A stretch of DNA of 64,000 bases, taken from positions 28,347 through 92,346 of the forward strand of contig JAOABQ010000028.1 in NCBI GenBank assembly GCA_026418275.1, in the 5' to 3' direction. Below, piece by piece: positions 45,217 to 54,197 of the stretch. Numbering within the stretch: the stretch's first letter is position 1; each line of letters begins with the position of its first letter. The stretch comes from Clostridia bacterium. GTDB taxonomy: Bacteria; Bacillota; Clostridia; Acetivibrionales; DSM-2933. A model generated the notes under the pieces. That model was not told the origin of the DNA and did not search any database. It saw only the letters and a list, made by a program, of their open reading frames with translations. Position numbers and translations under genes: made by a program.

Positions 45217-46128
45217 TTATTTAAGATTCATTTCTGCCCATTGAGCTGCTTCCTTCACAGCGCTTTGATGGGCTTGGTCAACACGGTTTGTGCCGTGTGT
45301 TTTACTTCCTAAAAAGTGTATGTCGAAATGTCCATCCATATCATTACCTTTTATATCATCCAGATTGATGCCCGGACCATAACCTAAACTTCTCCATGAT
45401 ACATAGGCGCCGCCCGGCAGCGTATCAATTCCTGCGTGAGGCATACCCGCCATTGAACCGGCGATACTTTTTCCGTCAAAAGTCACAATAACAGGTCTTC
45501 TACTCCAGGACCATGACCCACTGTATATTTTTTTCATAATTTCCGTATCGGCCGGAGTGAGTGTCTCACAGTCAGCATGGTTTGTGCCATAAGTCCTTTT
45601 AGCGTTGAAACTTAGACCGGTTTCAATATCAAAGATGGTTGCTTCCTGACCTCTTTGAAAGATATTTTCTACTCCTCCAAACCATGGAATTAAGGCGGAG
45701 GAGGTTCTTTGTTCACCACTTCTTGATACCAGCTTTAAAGTCGTGTTTGCTTTAGAAATAACAGGTGTTTTGACTTGATTTAAGGTATAGGATGTACGGG
45801 TTATACTTACAGGTTTTAAATTACGTCCTAATAGCTTATCAAGCTTTGTCATGGTACTTTTTCCTGCAATTCCATCGGCTTTAAGCTTGTAATGCTTTTG
45901 AAATCTTTTTACAGCCGATGTTGTAACATTTCCATAGTAACCTGTAGGTTTGATACTCAATGCACCTACCGTTTTTAAATCCCTTTGCAATGCGCTAACT
46001 GCACTTCCCTTAGACCCTTGTTTTAATACATTTTTGGCAGAAGCATACACATTGGGAGAGTTTAAAACGGCAATAACTGCCAAGGCTGTTACAAAAGTAA
46101 CAGCAGCCTTAAGATTTTTCCTCTGCAT
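45217..46128 (-). CDS. Secreted peptidoglycan-binding protein with conserved C-terminal domain
   Basis: 303 residues from the ATG at 46128 (AGAGGAGGATC upstream); 20 further codons upstream would run into the riboswitch. A signal peptide (ends near VYASA) is followed by a PG_binding_1 domain (VLKQGSKGSAVSALQRDL, YYGNVTTSAVKRFQKHYKL, GIAGKSTMTKLDKLLG). The last 150 residues repeat the C-terminal domain of the 41047 gene (FDIETGLSFNAKRTYGTN, HADCETLTPADTEIMKKIY, AGMPHAGIDTLP, GNDMDGHFDIHFLGS, DQAHQSAV). It lies behind a c-di-AMP riboswitch, a switch class known to control wall hydrolases and transporters, supporting a wall-remodelling role. Confidence 0.85.
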   Translation of the reverse strand: MQRKNLKAAVTFVTALAVIAVLNSPNVYASAKNVLKQGSKGSAVSALQRDLKTVGALSIKPTGYYGNVTTSAVKRFQKHYKLKADGIAGKSTMTKLDKLLGRNLKPVSITRTSYTLNQVKTPVISKANTTLKLVSRSGEQRTSSALIPWFGGVENIFQRGQEATIFDIETGLSFNAKRTYGTNHADCETLTPADTEIMKKIYSGSWSWSRRPVIVTFDGKSIAGSMAGMPHAGIDTLPGGAYVSWRSLGYGPGINLDDIKGNDMDGHFDIHFLGSKTHGTNRVDQAHQSAVKEAAQWAEMNLK

Positions 46129-46147
46129 GGATAAGATCCTCCTCTGA

Positions 46148-46255
46148 CTGCTTACGAGGTTAGTTGACGGGTTAGGTAGAAGAGACACCCCTTCCGGCTA
46201 TGCGGAATTGACCCCAAAAATAAAAATCCCCCGCTTCTTTGCTAGTGAGGTTTAT
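46148..46255 (-). promoter_or_regulatory. ydaO/yuaA c-di-AMP riboswitch
   Basis: On the minus strand the leader carries the conserved ydaO blocks in order: AACCTC...GCAAAGAAGCGGGGGA, then TTGGGGTCAATTCCGC, AGCCGGAAGGGGTGTCTCT, ACCTAACCCGTCAACTAA and CCTCGTAAGC, ending 20 nt before the start codon of the PG-binding wall protein. The class binds c-di-AMP and normally turns expression off. The loop between the third and fourth blocks is short but within family range. Confidence 0.9.
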
Positions 46256-46595
46256 AACCAATTTAACATATAAGCAATATTTTTTAGATTCTTCTCATAT
46301 TCTAAAAGGCGCCGCTTATACCTGGATGACTATAAACTTCAAAGATATTTACAAAGAATTCAGCAAACTTATTATATCATCAACAGTTAACATAATAAAT
46401 GATAAAAATGTGGAAAAGGTTGCTACTTATGTTTAAACAAGGTGTAAAAAATTAGTAGAGCGCAAAGGGATTATTGGGTGATCGCTAATATGAATACCTT
46501 GATCACGAATAATTCAGATTGAGTTACAAAAAATAGTACAGAAGGATTATAGGGATTTCTATCGGCATAAATTAAAACGGGAGGAAAAAAGGTTT
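46256..46595. other. Intergenic region between divergent genes
   Basis: 340 bp of AT-rich DNA that should hold the promoters of the riboswitch transcript (minus) and of the small gene at 46596 (plus). No other feature is evident. Confidence 0.45.
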
Positions 46596-46895
46596 ATGGC
46601 AAAGATTTATGCATACTTTTATAATATGGCGGAAGCAGGAAAAGTTGTACAGAAATTAAAAGAGCAGGGTTATAAAGCATATCTGGACGCAGTAGACCAT
46701 TTTAATTATGAATTTTCCAGTGAATCGGATTTAATACGAAAAGGTGAGGCGCTGTGCATTTCACGCCTCAATGGAAGGGGAAGTTCTTATGGGCAGGTTT
46801 CAGATCATGCCAATATACGTCTGATTATAAATTTTTCCGAGAATGGAAGGGAAGATTTAAAAAAAATGTTAGTAGATTTGGGGGGAGAGGTATAA
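46596..46895 (+). CDS. Small protein of unknown function
   Basis: 99 residues, preceded by GGGAGG 9 nt before the ATG. The pattern AKIYAYFYNMAEAGKVVQKL, KEQGYKAYLD and a beta-strand in NIRLIINFSE resembles small alpha/beta stress proteins of the YflT/GsiB-neighbour type, in which a loop between helix and strand is Gly/Ser-rich (NGRGSSYGQVSD). No catalytic motif, signal or membrane segment. I do not recognise the family with confidence. Confidence 0.6.
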   Translation: MAKIYAYFYNMAEAGKVVQKLKEQGYKAYLDAVDHFNYEFSSESDLIRKGEALCISRLNGRGSSYGQVSDHANIRLIINFSENGREDLKKMLVDLGGEV

Positions 46896-47601
46896 ATGAT
46901 ATCATAACTTGTTTAGGAGGGCACTACTTTTGTGAATGGCGGTTTATTTCTGAAGTAAATATTCTTGCTTAAATATAAAGGATTTTTTCAATTTATATTG
47001 AATATAAATATTAATGCGGCACAGTTATCAGCCTTAATTTGTATAAAATAGGGTCATGATTTACTATTTGCATTATGCAAGGTTTTTAGTATGTTATATA
47101 TCAATTGGGTATAAATAGAAGAATTTATCTTTTTTCACCGTGCAAACCTAATGATAAAATTCCCGCAAAGAAATTTTATAAACTTGATCGTTATTCAATA
47201 AACCACATGCATGTTGCAATAAATAAAACATTTGTCTGCCCATGTGAAATGGCACATGTATAAGTGTTTAAAGGTTATTACTTTATTCTGTAGAATTCAT
47301 ATTATGATTATTCTGTTTCCAAGGATTCAAACTGCAAGGCGAATAGCAGCCATTCGGAGGGTGTTTCCAGTTATTTCAAGGGAAATATTTGATGAATATA
47401 TTTTTTTGATGTATATTTATTTTGCCCTTAAAATTTAGAATTATATTTAAAATCATATTCATCGCATAAAGGTTATTAAAGGGTTAAGATAACGGGATAC
47501 CCGGGTCCTACGATATAGCTTTAGTCAAAATAAATGATGAGAAACTTAAAATAGCAATGATTTTACTTGGTCTTCAAAGGGAATGAAAGGGTGAGTCTTG
47601 A
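46896..47601. other. Long AT-rich intergenic region
   Basis: 706 bp without a supported gene. A 68-codon frame at 47232 lacks a ribosome site and has the composition of shadow frames. The stretch near 47140-47180 (GTGCAAACC...CCCGCAAAG) recalls a c-di-GMP-I aptamer but does not complete it. A small stem CATGTG-AAATGG-CACATG occurs at about 47244. Promoter of the next gene not identified. Confidence 0.45.
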
Positions 47602-50049
47602 ATGAAAGCAATTATTATGGCAGGGGGAGAAGGGTCACGGCTAAGACCGCTTACCTGTGATCTTCCAAAGCCAATGGTCCCTGTTATGAATAAACCGATT
47701 ATGGAACATATCATAAATCTTCTGAAGTCCTACGGGATTACTGAGATAGGCGTTACTTTAATGTATTTACCGCAGAAGATAAAGGACTATTTCGGGAACG
47801 GAAGTAATTTTGGTGTTAATCTTCATTATTTTACCGAAGACACGCCCTTGGGTACGGCAGGCAGTGTAAAAAACGCAGAAGAGTTCTTAGATGAGACCTT
47901 TATTGTAATCAGTGGAGACTCCCTGACCAGTATGAATCTGGAAAACGCAGTTGGATATCATAGAGAGAAGGGGTCAAAAGCTACATTGGTATTGACAAAA
48001 GTGGATGTACCCCTTGAATATGGAGTAGTTATAACCAATAAAAACGGCGCGATCACAGGCTTTTTGGAGAAACCCAGTTGGGGTGAAGTGTTTAGCGATA
48101 CGGTAAATACAGGGACTTATATTCTTGAACCTGAAGTATTACAGTATTTTGAAAAAGGTAAAAAATTTGATTTCAGCCAAAATCTTTTTCCAATTCTACT
48201 CGAGAAAAATGAGCCGATGTTTGGGTTTGTCACAACGGATTATTGGTGCGATATTGGTGACTTAAGGGCTTATCTTCAGGCTCATTATGATGTTTTGGAG
48301 GGGAAAGTCAGCGTTAAAATGGATGCAACCGAAATAAAAAAAGGGGTGTGGGTAGGAAGCGGATCGGTCATAGAACCGAAAGCTGAAATTAACGGACCCT
48401 GTTTTATAGGGACCAACTGCCGCATTGTTAACGGAGCTGTTATAGAAAATTTATGCGTTCTTGGAAACAATAACGTACTTGAAAACGGTGTTTCCATTAA
48501 AAGAAGTGTTATTTGGGACAATAACTATATTGAGCAAGGGGCGGAGATCCGGGGGGCAATCCTTTGTAATAAGATTAATATCAAACGGTATGTAGCTATT
48601 TTTGAAAATGGAGTGGTAGGGGATAAGTGTCTTATCAGTGAAAGGGCCATTATTAAACCCAACATCAGGGTGTGGCCTCAAAAGACAGTAGATCCTTTAG
48701 CCATTGTGGATAGAAATATTATTTGGGGTTCAAAGCATGCCAAAACCGTGTTTGGTGAAAACGGCCTTTCAGGGATTATTAACGTGGATATTTCCCCTGA
48801 ATTTGCTACGAGATTGGGTGCTGCCTATGCATCCATTTATAAAAAGGGGGCGAAGGTTGTAGTCAGCTCTACAACATCGAACTCAGCCAGAATGTTTAAG
48901 CATGCGTTTGTTTCGGGGATTTTGTCTGTGGGGGTTGAAGTGTTTAATATGAGCAGCCTTCTTACGCCTATTGCCAGACATGCGATTAATTTTCTCTCTG
49001 TCGAGGGGGGAATTCACATCAAAATCGCAGATGACAATCCCAATAAGCTGCATGTAGATTTTATGGACTCCAAAGGTGCAACCATCAGCCGTGTTATGGA
49101 AAGAAAGATTGAAAACGCATTTTTCAGAGAAGACTTCAAACGCTGCTCAGGGGAGGAAATCAGCAGACTCAATAATATCACCGACTTTAAAAACTATTAT
49201 ACCAGGTCCATATTGAATGAAATTGATGTGCAGCAAATAAGAAATGTGGCTCCCAAAATATGTATTGTTTCACCTTCAGATTTCGTTATTTCGGTGGTTG
49301 TTCCCATGCTGACGGATATAGGATGCAAGGTAGCGAGTTTTTCATCGTACAACCTGAATATGATCAATGAAATTGTAGTGGAAATCAATAAGAATAATGC
49401 CGATTTTGCAGCCTTCATAGACAGTAACGGAGAATGCCTGGTTTTAATAGACCGGCGGGGGAATGTGGTAAAAGATGATTTGTTCCTTTTGCTAACTTCG
49501 CTCATTACTTTAAAGAGTTCAAAGAATTCCAAGGTTGTAGTACCAATTACGGCGCCCTCGGTCATTGAAGAAATGGCAGAGAAGCACCGAGGTGCGGTTT
49601 TGAGGACAAAAACTTCTCCCAGGGCTGTAATGGAACAGATGTTAAGTCACAACTTGTTTAAACACAGGGAAAATATGAATCAATTCCTATTAAATTTTGA
49701 TGCTTTGGCAGGGTTAATTAAGATTATTGAGTATTTGTGCACCTATAACACAAATCTTTCAGATACAATCAGTGAAATTCCTGATTTCTATGTGAGCAAG
49801 AAAACAACCTTCTGCCCTTGGGAACTGAAGGGAAAGGTGATGAGAACACTGATCACCGAGAAGAACGGAGAAAAGATCGAACTTTTGGATGGGGTAAAGT
49901 TTATCCTGGAAAACGGTTGGGCATTGGTAATTCCGGATGCGGATATGCCCCTTTGCAGGGTATATTCCGAAGGGGAATCGCCCCAGATTGCAGAAGGGAT
50001 CTCTGAAAGGTATCTAAACAAAATTAAATCCATCATAAACACCAGATAA
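47602..50049 (+). CDS. Sugar-phosphate nucleotidyltransferase fused to degenerate phosphohexomutase
   Basis: 815 residues. The N-terminus (1-230) is an active-looking nucleotidyltransferase: [64 protein letters not shown] left-handed beta-helix with hexapeptides (about 250-380) follows. The remaining 430 residues have the phosphomannomutase/phosphoglucomutase fold, but key sites look altered: the phospho-serine loop reads [16 protein letters not shown], the metal loop DGDxDR is [13 protein letters not shown], and the GxxxTASHNP region is [14 protein letters not shown]. So only the transferase half is likely catalytic; the rest may bind a sugar phosphate as regulator. Predicted to make a GDP- or UDP-sugar for envelope glycans. 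Confidence 0.85.
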   Translation: MKAIIMAGGEGSRLRPLTCDLPKPMVPVMNKPIMEHIINLLKSYGITEIGVTLMYLPQKIKDYFGNGSNFGVNLHYFTEDTPLGTAGSVKNAEEFLDETFIVISGDSLTSMNLENAVGYHREKGSKATLVLTKVDVPLEYGVVITNKNGAITGFLEKPSWGEVFSDTVNTGTYILEPEVLQYFEKGKKFDFSQNLFPILLEKNEPMFGFVTTDYWCDIGDLRAYLQAHYDVLEGKVSVKMDATEIKKGVWVGSGSVIEPKAEINGPCFIGTNCRIVNGAVIENLCVLGNNNVLENGVSIKRSVIWDNNYIEQGAEIRGAILCNKINIKRYVAIFENGVVGDKCLISERAIIKPNIRVWPQKTVDPLAIVDRNIIWGSKHAKTVFGENGLSGIINVDISPEFATRLGAAYASIYKKGAKVVVSSTTSNSARMFKHAFVSGILSVGVEVFNMSSLLTPIARHAINFLSVEGGIHIKIADDNPNKLHVDFMDSKGATISRVMERKIENAFFREDFKRCSGEEISRLNNITDFKNYYTRSILNEIDVQQIRNVAPKICIVSPSDFVISVVVPMLTDIGCKVASFSSYNLNMINEIVVEINKNNADFAAFIDSNGECLVLIDRRGNVVKDDLFLLLTSLITLKSSKNSKVVVPITAPSVIEEMAEKHRGAVLRTKTSPRAVMEQMLSHNLFKHRENMNQFLLNFDALAGLIKIIEYLCTYNTNLSDTISEIPDFYVSKKTTFCPWELKGKVMRTLITEKNGEKIELLDGVKFILENGWALVIPDADMPLCRVYSEGESPQIAEGISERYLNKIKSIINTR

Positions 50050-50077
50050 TCTCTCTTAATTAAGGGAGGTTTTTTCT
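50049..50077 (+). terminator. Terminator of the nucleotidyltransferase gene
   Basis: CTCTCTTAATTAAGGGAGG, a self-complementary stem with G-T pairs, followed by TTTTTTC directly after the stop codon. Confidence 0.65.
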
Positions 50078-50220
50078 TTACTTTGAAACTTTATTTTATG
50101 ATAAAATGTTATGAAAAAGAGAATAATTTTCGGGAATAGTTTAATAATCAAAAATGAAACGAATGCTTGATACCATATTTGGTTTTTTATGAACCGTTAA
50201 AATATAGAGAGGGAGCGCAA

Positions 50221-51159
50221 ATGAGAGAACTAATCGTAAAGGAAGAAAATGATGAAAAACGGATTGATAAGGTTTTAAAAGAGGAGTTCCCCAATATGCC
50301 GGTAAGTGCCTTGTTTAAAGCTTTCCGGAAAAAAGATATTAAAGTGAATGGAAAGAGGGTAAAGGAAGATTTCATTTTAAAAAAGGGAGATAAGTTGGAA
50401 ATTTTTATTATAGATGAAATATTGGATGGAAAACCGGTGCAAGACTCTGGAAAGCTAAATAAAGGGTTTTCCATCGTTTTTGAGGATGCCAATCTTCTCA
50501 TTGTCAATAAAGAACAGGGCATTCCGGTACATCCCGACAGGGATCAAACGACGGGAACCTTAATTGATTTGGTTCATCATTACCTTGAAGAAAAGGGGGA
50601 GTGGAGCCCTGGGAAAGCAGGAGTATTTACACCTTCCCTTTGTCACCGTCTTGATAGAAATACAGGAGGACTTGTTGTTATTGCCAAAAATAGTGAAAGC
50701 TTAAAAGATATGCTGGGAAAAATAAAAAATAATGAAGTTAAAAAATATTACCAATGCCTGGTTAAAGGTAAAATGGAAAGGGAATTTGATGAGCTTAAAG
50801 CTTTCTTAATCAAGGATGAAAGAAAGAGCAGAGTCTTTATTAGTGATGAGCGGAAAAAGGGTTCTTTGGAAATTATCACGAAATACCGGGTGTTGTCTTA
50901 CAAAAAGGATGTCAGCAAACTGGATGTTGAATTAATTACGGGGCGGACACATCAAATCAGGGCTCATCTGGCCTATGTAGGGCATCCGATCATAGGGGAC
51001 GGCAAGTATGGAACCAATGCATTGAACCGTGCCTTTAAAGTCAAATATCAGGCTTTATGGGCATACAAAGTGGTATTTGATTTCGAAAGCCCGGGCATTC
51101 TTCACTATCTAAAAGGTAGAAGGTTTGAGATTAAGCCAATATTTCCGGATATAATGTAA
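50221..51159 (+). CDS. RluA-family pseudouridine synthase
   Basis: 312 residues from the ATG at 50221 (GAGGGAG 5 nt upstream); 18 extra codons upstream have no ribosome site. An N-terminal S4 RNA-binding domain (about 10-70, ALFKAFRKKDIKVNGKR) precedes the catalytic domain: NKEQGIPVHPDRD, HRLDRNTGGLVVIAKN with the catalytic Asp, and ELITGRTHQIRAHLAYVG, GHPIIGDGKYG. Probably isomerises uridines in 23S rRNA (RluC/D type). Single gene with a following terminator. Confidence 0.92.
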   Translation: MRELIVKEENDEKRIDKVLKEEFPNMPVSALFKAFRKKDIKVNGKRVKEDFILKKGDKLEIFIIDEILDGKPVQDSGKLNKGFSIVFEDANLLIVNKEQGIPVHPDRDQTTGTLIDLVHHYLEEKGEWSPGKAGVFTPSLCHRLDRNTGGLVVIAKNSESLKDMLGKIKNNEVKKYYQCLVKGKMEREFDELKAFLIKDERKSRVFISDERKKGSLEIITKYRVLSYKKDVSKLDVELITGRTHQIRAHLAYVGHPIIGDGKYGTNALNRAFKVKYQALWAYKVVFDFESPGILHYLKGRRFEIKPIFPDIM

Positions 51160-51214
51160 TTACCGAATAAGATTTAGGTATGCGACTTTTATATGATTTT
51201 ATTATCCTTCATAG

Positions 51215-51256
51215 AAAACAAATGGCAGCCCAAGTCCAGGCTGCCATTTGTTTTTG
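51215..51256. terminator. Bidirectional terminator
   Basis: AAAACAAATGGCAGCC and GGCTGCCATTTGTTTT form a 16-bp perfect stem with an 8-nt loop between the pseudouridine synthase and the convergent Gly-rich gene. Confidence 0.9.
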
Positions 51257-51263
51257 TTGCATG

Positions 51264-51674
51264 CTATACTGCATTGTGTACAAAGGATACGATGCTATCG
51301 ACAGGTATATCAGTTACTGAACCCACTGTATAAACCGGATATCCGTTCCATCCGCCCGCAGCGAGTGTTCCAAGTTCGTTAGCAGGAGCAATGGGGCCTG
51401 CGCCGTAGCCACCGTGTCCTGCACCGTGGCTGCCGTAGCCTACGCCGAAATTGCTGCAAGCATTACCAAGAGCACATCCTGGGGGAGGGCCTATTCTTGT
51501 TATCAGTCTGACAAAACAAGCGTTTACTGCTAATATAACACCGGTAAAGCCAGAACCGGACTGTCCGCCGCTGCTGGTAAAAATAGTAACAGTTTCTCCA
51601 ATATGATTTGCCAAAAGGGCTGTAAAACTACCGCCTGCATATGAACCGACTCCGCCAAATAATCCGTCTGCCAT
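51264..51674 (-). CDS. Glycine-rich protein, DUF2642/spore-coat-like
   Basis: 136 residues, no classic signal peptide. The N-terminus (MADGLFGGVGSYAGGSF) and middle (GVGYGSHGAGHGGYGAG) are rich in Gly and Ser with several Cys (about 53, 67, 73). The flanks (HIGETVTIFTSSGGQSGSG, VGSVTDIPVDSIVSFVHN) look like the beta-barrel of DUF2642 and related spore surface proteins: a strand with T-V-T-I-F, then I-P-V-D-S-I. It could be a coat or exosporium protein. Tentative; only the composition is certain. Confidence 0.5.
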   Translation of the reverse strand: MADGLFGGVGSYAGGSFTALLANHIGETVTIFTSSGGQSGSGFTGVILAVNACFVRLITRIGPPPGCALGNACSNFGVGYGSHGAGHGGYGAGPIAPANELGTLAAGGWNGYPVYTVGSVTDIPVDSIVSFVHNAV

Positions 51675-51861
51675 AAGTATAAACTCCCTTCATTATAGAG
51701 TACAAATTAATTTCCTTGTACATATTATGACAACTTTAGTCTAGATGTTACTTAATGGGCTTTAAATTTTCTATGGCCAAAGGTAGAACCTACCTATCTT
51801 GTTTTGGTATAGTATAATAAATGGAAGAAAAAATAAAACATATTTTATGAGGAGTTGGAGT

Positions 51862-52827
51862 ATGGAAAATATACAAACAAATGATTTGAATTTATCTAAA
51901 GGTAAAGAGAATTTTGCTTTGGCTTCTTTTATCATTGGGTGTATCGGAGCAGTACTTATGTTTGTTCCGATAATCAACCTTATAAATATTCTAGCGCAAA
52001 TGATAGGTATAATCCTCGGGGTGTTCGGAAGAAGATCTTCAAAAAAGAAGATGGCTTTGGCTGGGATCATTTTAAGTTCTGTTTCCATTCTCCTATCCAT
52101 CGCTATTACGGTTTGGGTTTTTCCAAAGTTTGTGGATGTCCTGGAATCCTTAAAAAATGTAAGTGCGATACAATCCGAAAAGGCCTTAGAGATGACAGGC
52201 GGGCTTACAGCTACGCTAAAAATAGTTAGCAGCGCTGGTACAAAAGTAACAGAAAAGGATGTGGAATTGGCAAGAATTCTCTTGACATCAAGATTAAAGT
52301 TAATAGAAAAGCAAGTTAGTTTTAAAGAAGATATGAAAAGAGGAATAATTTATATAAATATTGCAGCAAAGAGCAAAGAGGAACAAGGCAAATTAAAGGA
52401 TATTCTAATAAAAGCAGCGACGCTGCCAAAAATAACTTTTCAGGAAATTGACGAAAATTCTGTGAGCAGCAATGAAAGTCCTTTGCCTACCGGGAAAATA
52501 ATTTTAAATGATAGAGATATTAAGGACGCAGATAGTATTGCAGATTATCCGGGAGGACCTTGTGTAACTATCCAGTTTAGTGAGAAGGGAAAACGGAAAT
52601 TTTCTGAAGCTACAGGGAGGTTAATAGGGAAACGTATCGGCATTTTTCTAGATGACCGTTGTATATCTGCACCTACTGTCTTGGAACAATCTACAACTGA
52701 AAGCGTTGTTATAAACGGTCAAAAGAGTATGGAAGAGGCAGAGGGATTGGCAAAGGATATTAGAGCCGGATTGGTCCCTTACAATATTATTGTGGATAGT
52801 ATAAAGATAGTAGAACGAAAAAATTAA
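51862..52827 (+). CDS. Membrane protein with SecD P1-head-like domain
   Basis: 321 residues from the ATG at 51862 with GGAGTTGGAG upstream. Two membrane segments (about 17-45 and 55-80, ASFIIGCIGAVLMFVPIINL and LAGIILSSVSILLSIAITV) resemble DUF4190-type anchors. Beyond them is an extracytoplasmic part like the SecDF P1 head: VTEKDVELARILLTSRLK, CVTIQFSEKGKRKFSEATG, GKRIGIFLDDRCISAPTV and EEAEGLAKDIRAGLVPYNII. The other transmembrane segments of SecD are missing, so it is not a translocase motor. It may bind exported polypeptides or wall components. Confidence 0.75.
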   Translation: MENIQTNDLNLSKGKENFALASFIIGCIGAVLMFVPIINLINILAQMIGIILGVFGRRSSKKKMALAGIILSSVSILLSIAITVWVFPKFVDVLESLKNVSAIQSEKALEMTGGLTATLKIVSSAGTKVTEKDVELARILLTSRLKLIEKQVSFKEDMKRGIIYINIAAKSKEEQGKLKDILIKAATLPKITFQEIDENSVSSNESPLPTGKIILNDRDIKDADSIADYPGGPCVTIQFSEKGKRKFSEATGRLIGKRIGIFLDDRCISAPTVLEQSTTESVVINGQKSMEEAEGLAKDIRAGLVPYNIIVDSIKIVERKN

Positions 52828-52878
52828 GAAAAAAATGAGATAATATTGTGTTCCGGAAAAATAAATAAAACAAACTAA

Positions 52879-52912
52879 AAACCCCTTAGCGCCAGTAACA
52901 CTAAAGGGTTCT
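52879..52912 (-). terminator. Terminator of the rpsF-ssb-rpsR operon
   Basis: On the minus strand ACCCTTTAG and CTAAGGGGT form a 9-bp stem with an 11-nt loop and a T run (TTTTTAG). Confidence 0.8.
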
Positions 52913-52928
52913 TTAAAGCTTAAATTTC

Positions 52929-53219
52929 TTATTCGGATGTATATGGTAATAAAGCAACGTGTCTTGCTCTCTTAATAGCTTCTGTTAATTGGCGTTGGTG
53001 TTTTGCACAGTTGCCGGAGATTCTTCTTGGAAGTATTTTGCCTCTTTCAGATACAAACTTTCTAATCTTGGCAACTTCCTTATAATCGATACCGGTTACT
53101 TTATCAACACAAAAAGCGCACACTTTTTTCTTGGCCCTTCTCATTCTCATGCCGCCTTTACCTTCGCCTTTATCATACATGTCCTTACCGCCGCTTCTTT
53201 CTCTTTTTGGACCTGGCAT
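52929..53219 (-). CDS. rpsR: 30S ribosomal protein S18
   Basis: 96 residues, longer than the E. coli protein through a basic N-terminal extension. The core [34 protein letters not shown] and [20 protein letters not shown] is diagnostic. CxxC together with NCAKH marks the zinc-binding form (C+). It binds 16S rRNA as a pair with S6 in the platform of the 30S subunit. Last gene of the conserved rpsF-ssb-rpsR operon. Confidence 0.97.
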   Translation of the reverse strand: MPGPKRERSGGKDMYDKGEGKGGMRMRRAKKKVCAFCVDKVTGIDYKEVAKIRKFVSERGKILPRRISGNCAKHQRQLTEAIKRARHVALLPYTSE

Positions 53220-53266
53220 ATCAATACGCCTCCTTTCATTATTAATTTAACTGAACTTGAAACCTC

Positions 53267-53677
53267 TTAAAACGGAAGTTCATCGTCATCTTCCAGCGGA
53301 TAGAATCCATCTGCCTCTTCACCTAGGGTAGGTTTTGCAGTGGGTGCACCGCTATCCCTTTTAGTATCGGCAAAATATGCTTCCTCAGCGACAACCTCGG
53401 TTACATAATGCCTTTTTCCTTCATTGTCATCCCATGTTCTGGTTTGAATACGGCCTACAACCGCTACCTGCTGACCTTTTTTGTACCACTTTCCGCAAAA
53501 TTCAGCAGTTTTTCCAAAAGCAACGATATTAATAAAGTCAGTTTGCTTTTCCTCACCCGGTTTGGAAAACCTTCTATCGATAGCAAGGCTGAAACTACAC
53601 ACTGCGGTGTTATTAGCGCTTGTATACCGTAATTCAGGATCCTTGGTGAGTCTTCCCATTAAAATTGCTTTGTTCAT
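53267..53677 (-). CDS. ssb: Single-stranded DNA-binding protein
   Basis: 136 residues. The OB fold is typical: MNKAILMGRLTKDPELRYT, VCSFSLAIDRRF, DFINIVAFGKTAEFCGKWYK, KGQQVAVVGRIQTRTWDD. The C-terminal tail ends DDDELPF, the acidic tip that binds partner proteins at the replication fork. A spacer of about 25 residues is short. Lies between rpsF and rpsR; the ribosomal operon keeps its dose in step with growth. Confidence 0.97.
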   Translation of the reverse strand: MNKAILMGRLTKDPELRYTSANNTAVCSFSLAIDRRFSKPGEEKQTDFINIVAFGKTAEFCGKWYKKGQQVAVVGRIQTRTWDDNEGKRHYVTEVVAEEAYFADTKRDSGAPTAKPTLGEEADGFYPLEDDDELPF

Positions 53678-53686
53678 AAAATCACC

Positions 53687-53971
53687 TTAACTATCCTTTT
53701 TTAAGATCATGTACTTGATAATCCCATCGGTTATTTTATAAATTCTTTCAAGCTCATGTGGGAATGTTGGAGCAGCACTAAAGTTAGAAAGAACATAGTA
53801 CCCCTCATTGCAGTCTTCGATTGGATAGGCTAATTTTCTCTTACCCCATTCATCAAAACTCTCCAATTGTCCTGAGGTTTCCAACAAGTTTTTAAATTTT
53901 TCTACAAGGGATTTAACAACAGTTTCCTCAAGTTCAGAATTAATAATAAAAATGGTCTCATATTTTACCAT
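53687..53971 (-). CDS. rpsF: 30S ribosomal protein S6
   Basis: 94 residues from the ATG at 53971, 7 nt after GGAGGAGGTGA; a longer frame of 112 includes leader sequence. The sequence VKYETIFIINSELEETVVKS, ESFDEWGKRKLAYPIED, GYYVLSNFSA and HELERIYKITDGIIKYMI is typical of S6. It pairs with S18 on 16S rRNA. First gene of the operon; a hairpin in the leader may bind S6:S18 for feedback control. Confidence 0.97.
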   Translation of the reverse strand: MVKYETIFIINSELEETVVKSLVEKFKNLLETSGQLESFDEWGKRKLAYPIEDCNEGYYVLSNFSAAPTFPHELERIYKITDGIIKYMILKKDS

Positions 53972-53984
53972 TTGCAATTCACCT

Positions 53985-54025
53985 CCTCCCGGACTAAACG
54001 GCCCTGTATCAAGAGTACAGAGCAA
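53985..54025 (-). promoter_or_regulatory. Possible S6:S18 autoregulatory leader hairpin
   Basis: On the minus strand a stem CTCTGTA/TACAGGG with a 7-nt loop is followed by CCG and GTCCGG before the ribosome site of rpsF. A hairpin with an adjacent CCG is the known S6:S18 binding motif; the match here is approximate. Confidence 0.35.
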
Positions 54026-54041
54026 GGATTACCAGTTGAAA

Positions 54042-54070
54042 ATTTTATCATACAATTGAAAATAATACAA
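54042..54070 (-). promoter_or_regulatory. Promoter of the rpsF operon
   Basis: TTGTAT (54070-54065) and TAAAAT (54047-54042) lie 17 bp apart, two and one mismatch from consensus. The rpsF start is about 70 bp downstream. Confidence 0.5.
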
Positions 54071-54165
54071 GTACTATTTTATTATTTCCTGAATTTTTTT
54101 TAGAAGTAATTATGTAAATTTCCTATTGAATATTTACAAAAGCGTTATCAATAAATCGATTTTTA

Positions 54166-54174
54166 TGATATAAT
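54166..54174 (+). promoter_or_regulatory. Extended -10 promoter of the GGDEF gene
   Basis: TGA-TATAAT (54166-54174) is a perfect extended -10 element, 24 bp before the GTG start, with TTATCA as a weak -35 at 18 bp. Confidence 0.5.
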
Positions 54175-54197
54175 CATTGTAGAAAGGGTGGTCACTA

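Noticed and set aside
47135..47200. Resemblance to a c-di-GMP-I (GEMM) riboswitch (GTGCAAACC...CCCGCAAAG)
   Set aside because: The second half of the aptamer (GCC after the A-rich bulge and the tetraloop receptor) is missing and no gene with a matching leader starts close by.
47232..47438. 68-codon open frame in the intergenic region before the nucleotidyltransferase gene
   Set aside because: No ribosome site, hydrophobic-basic composition like random AT-rich DNA, no recognisable family.
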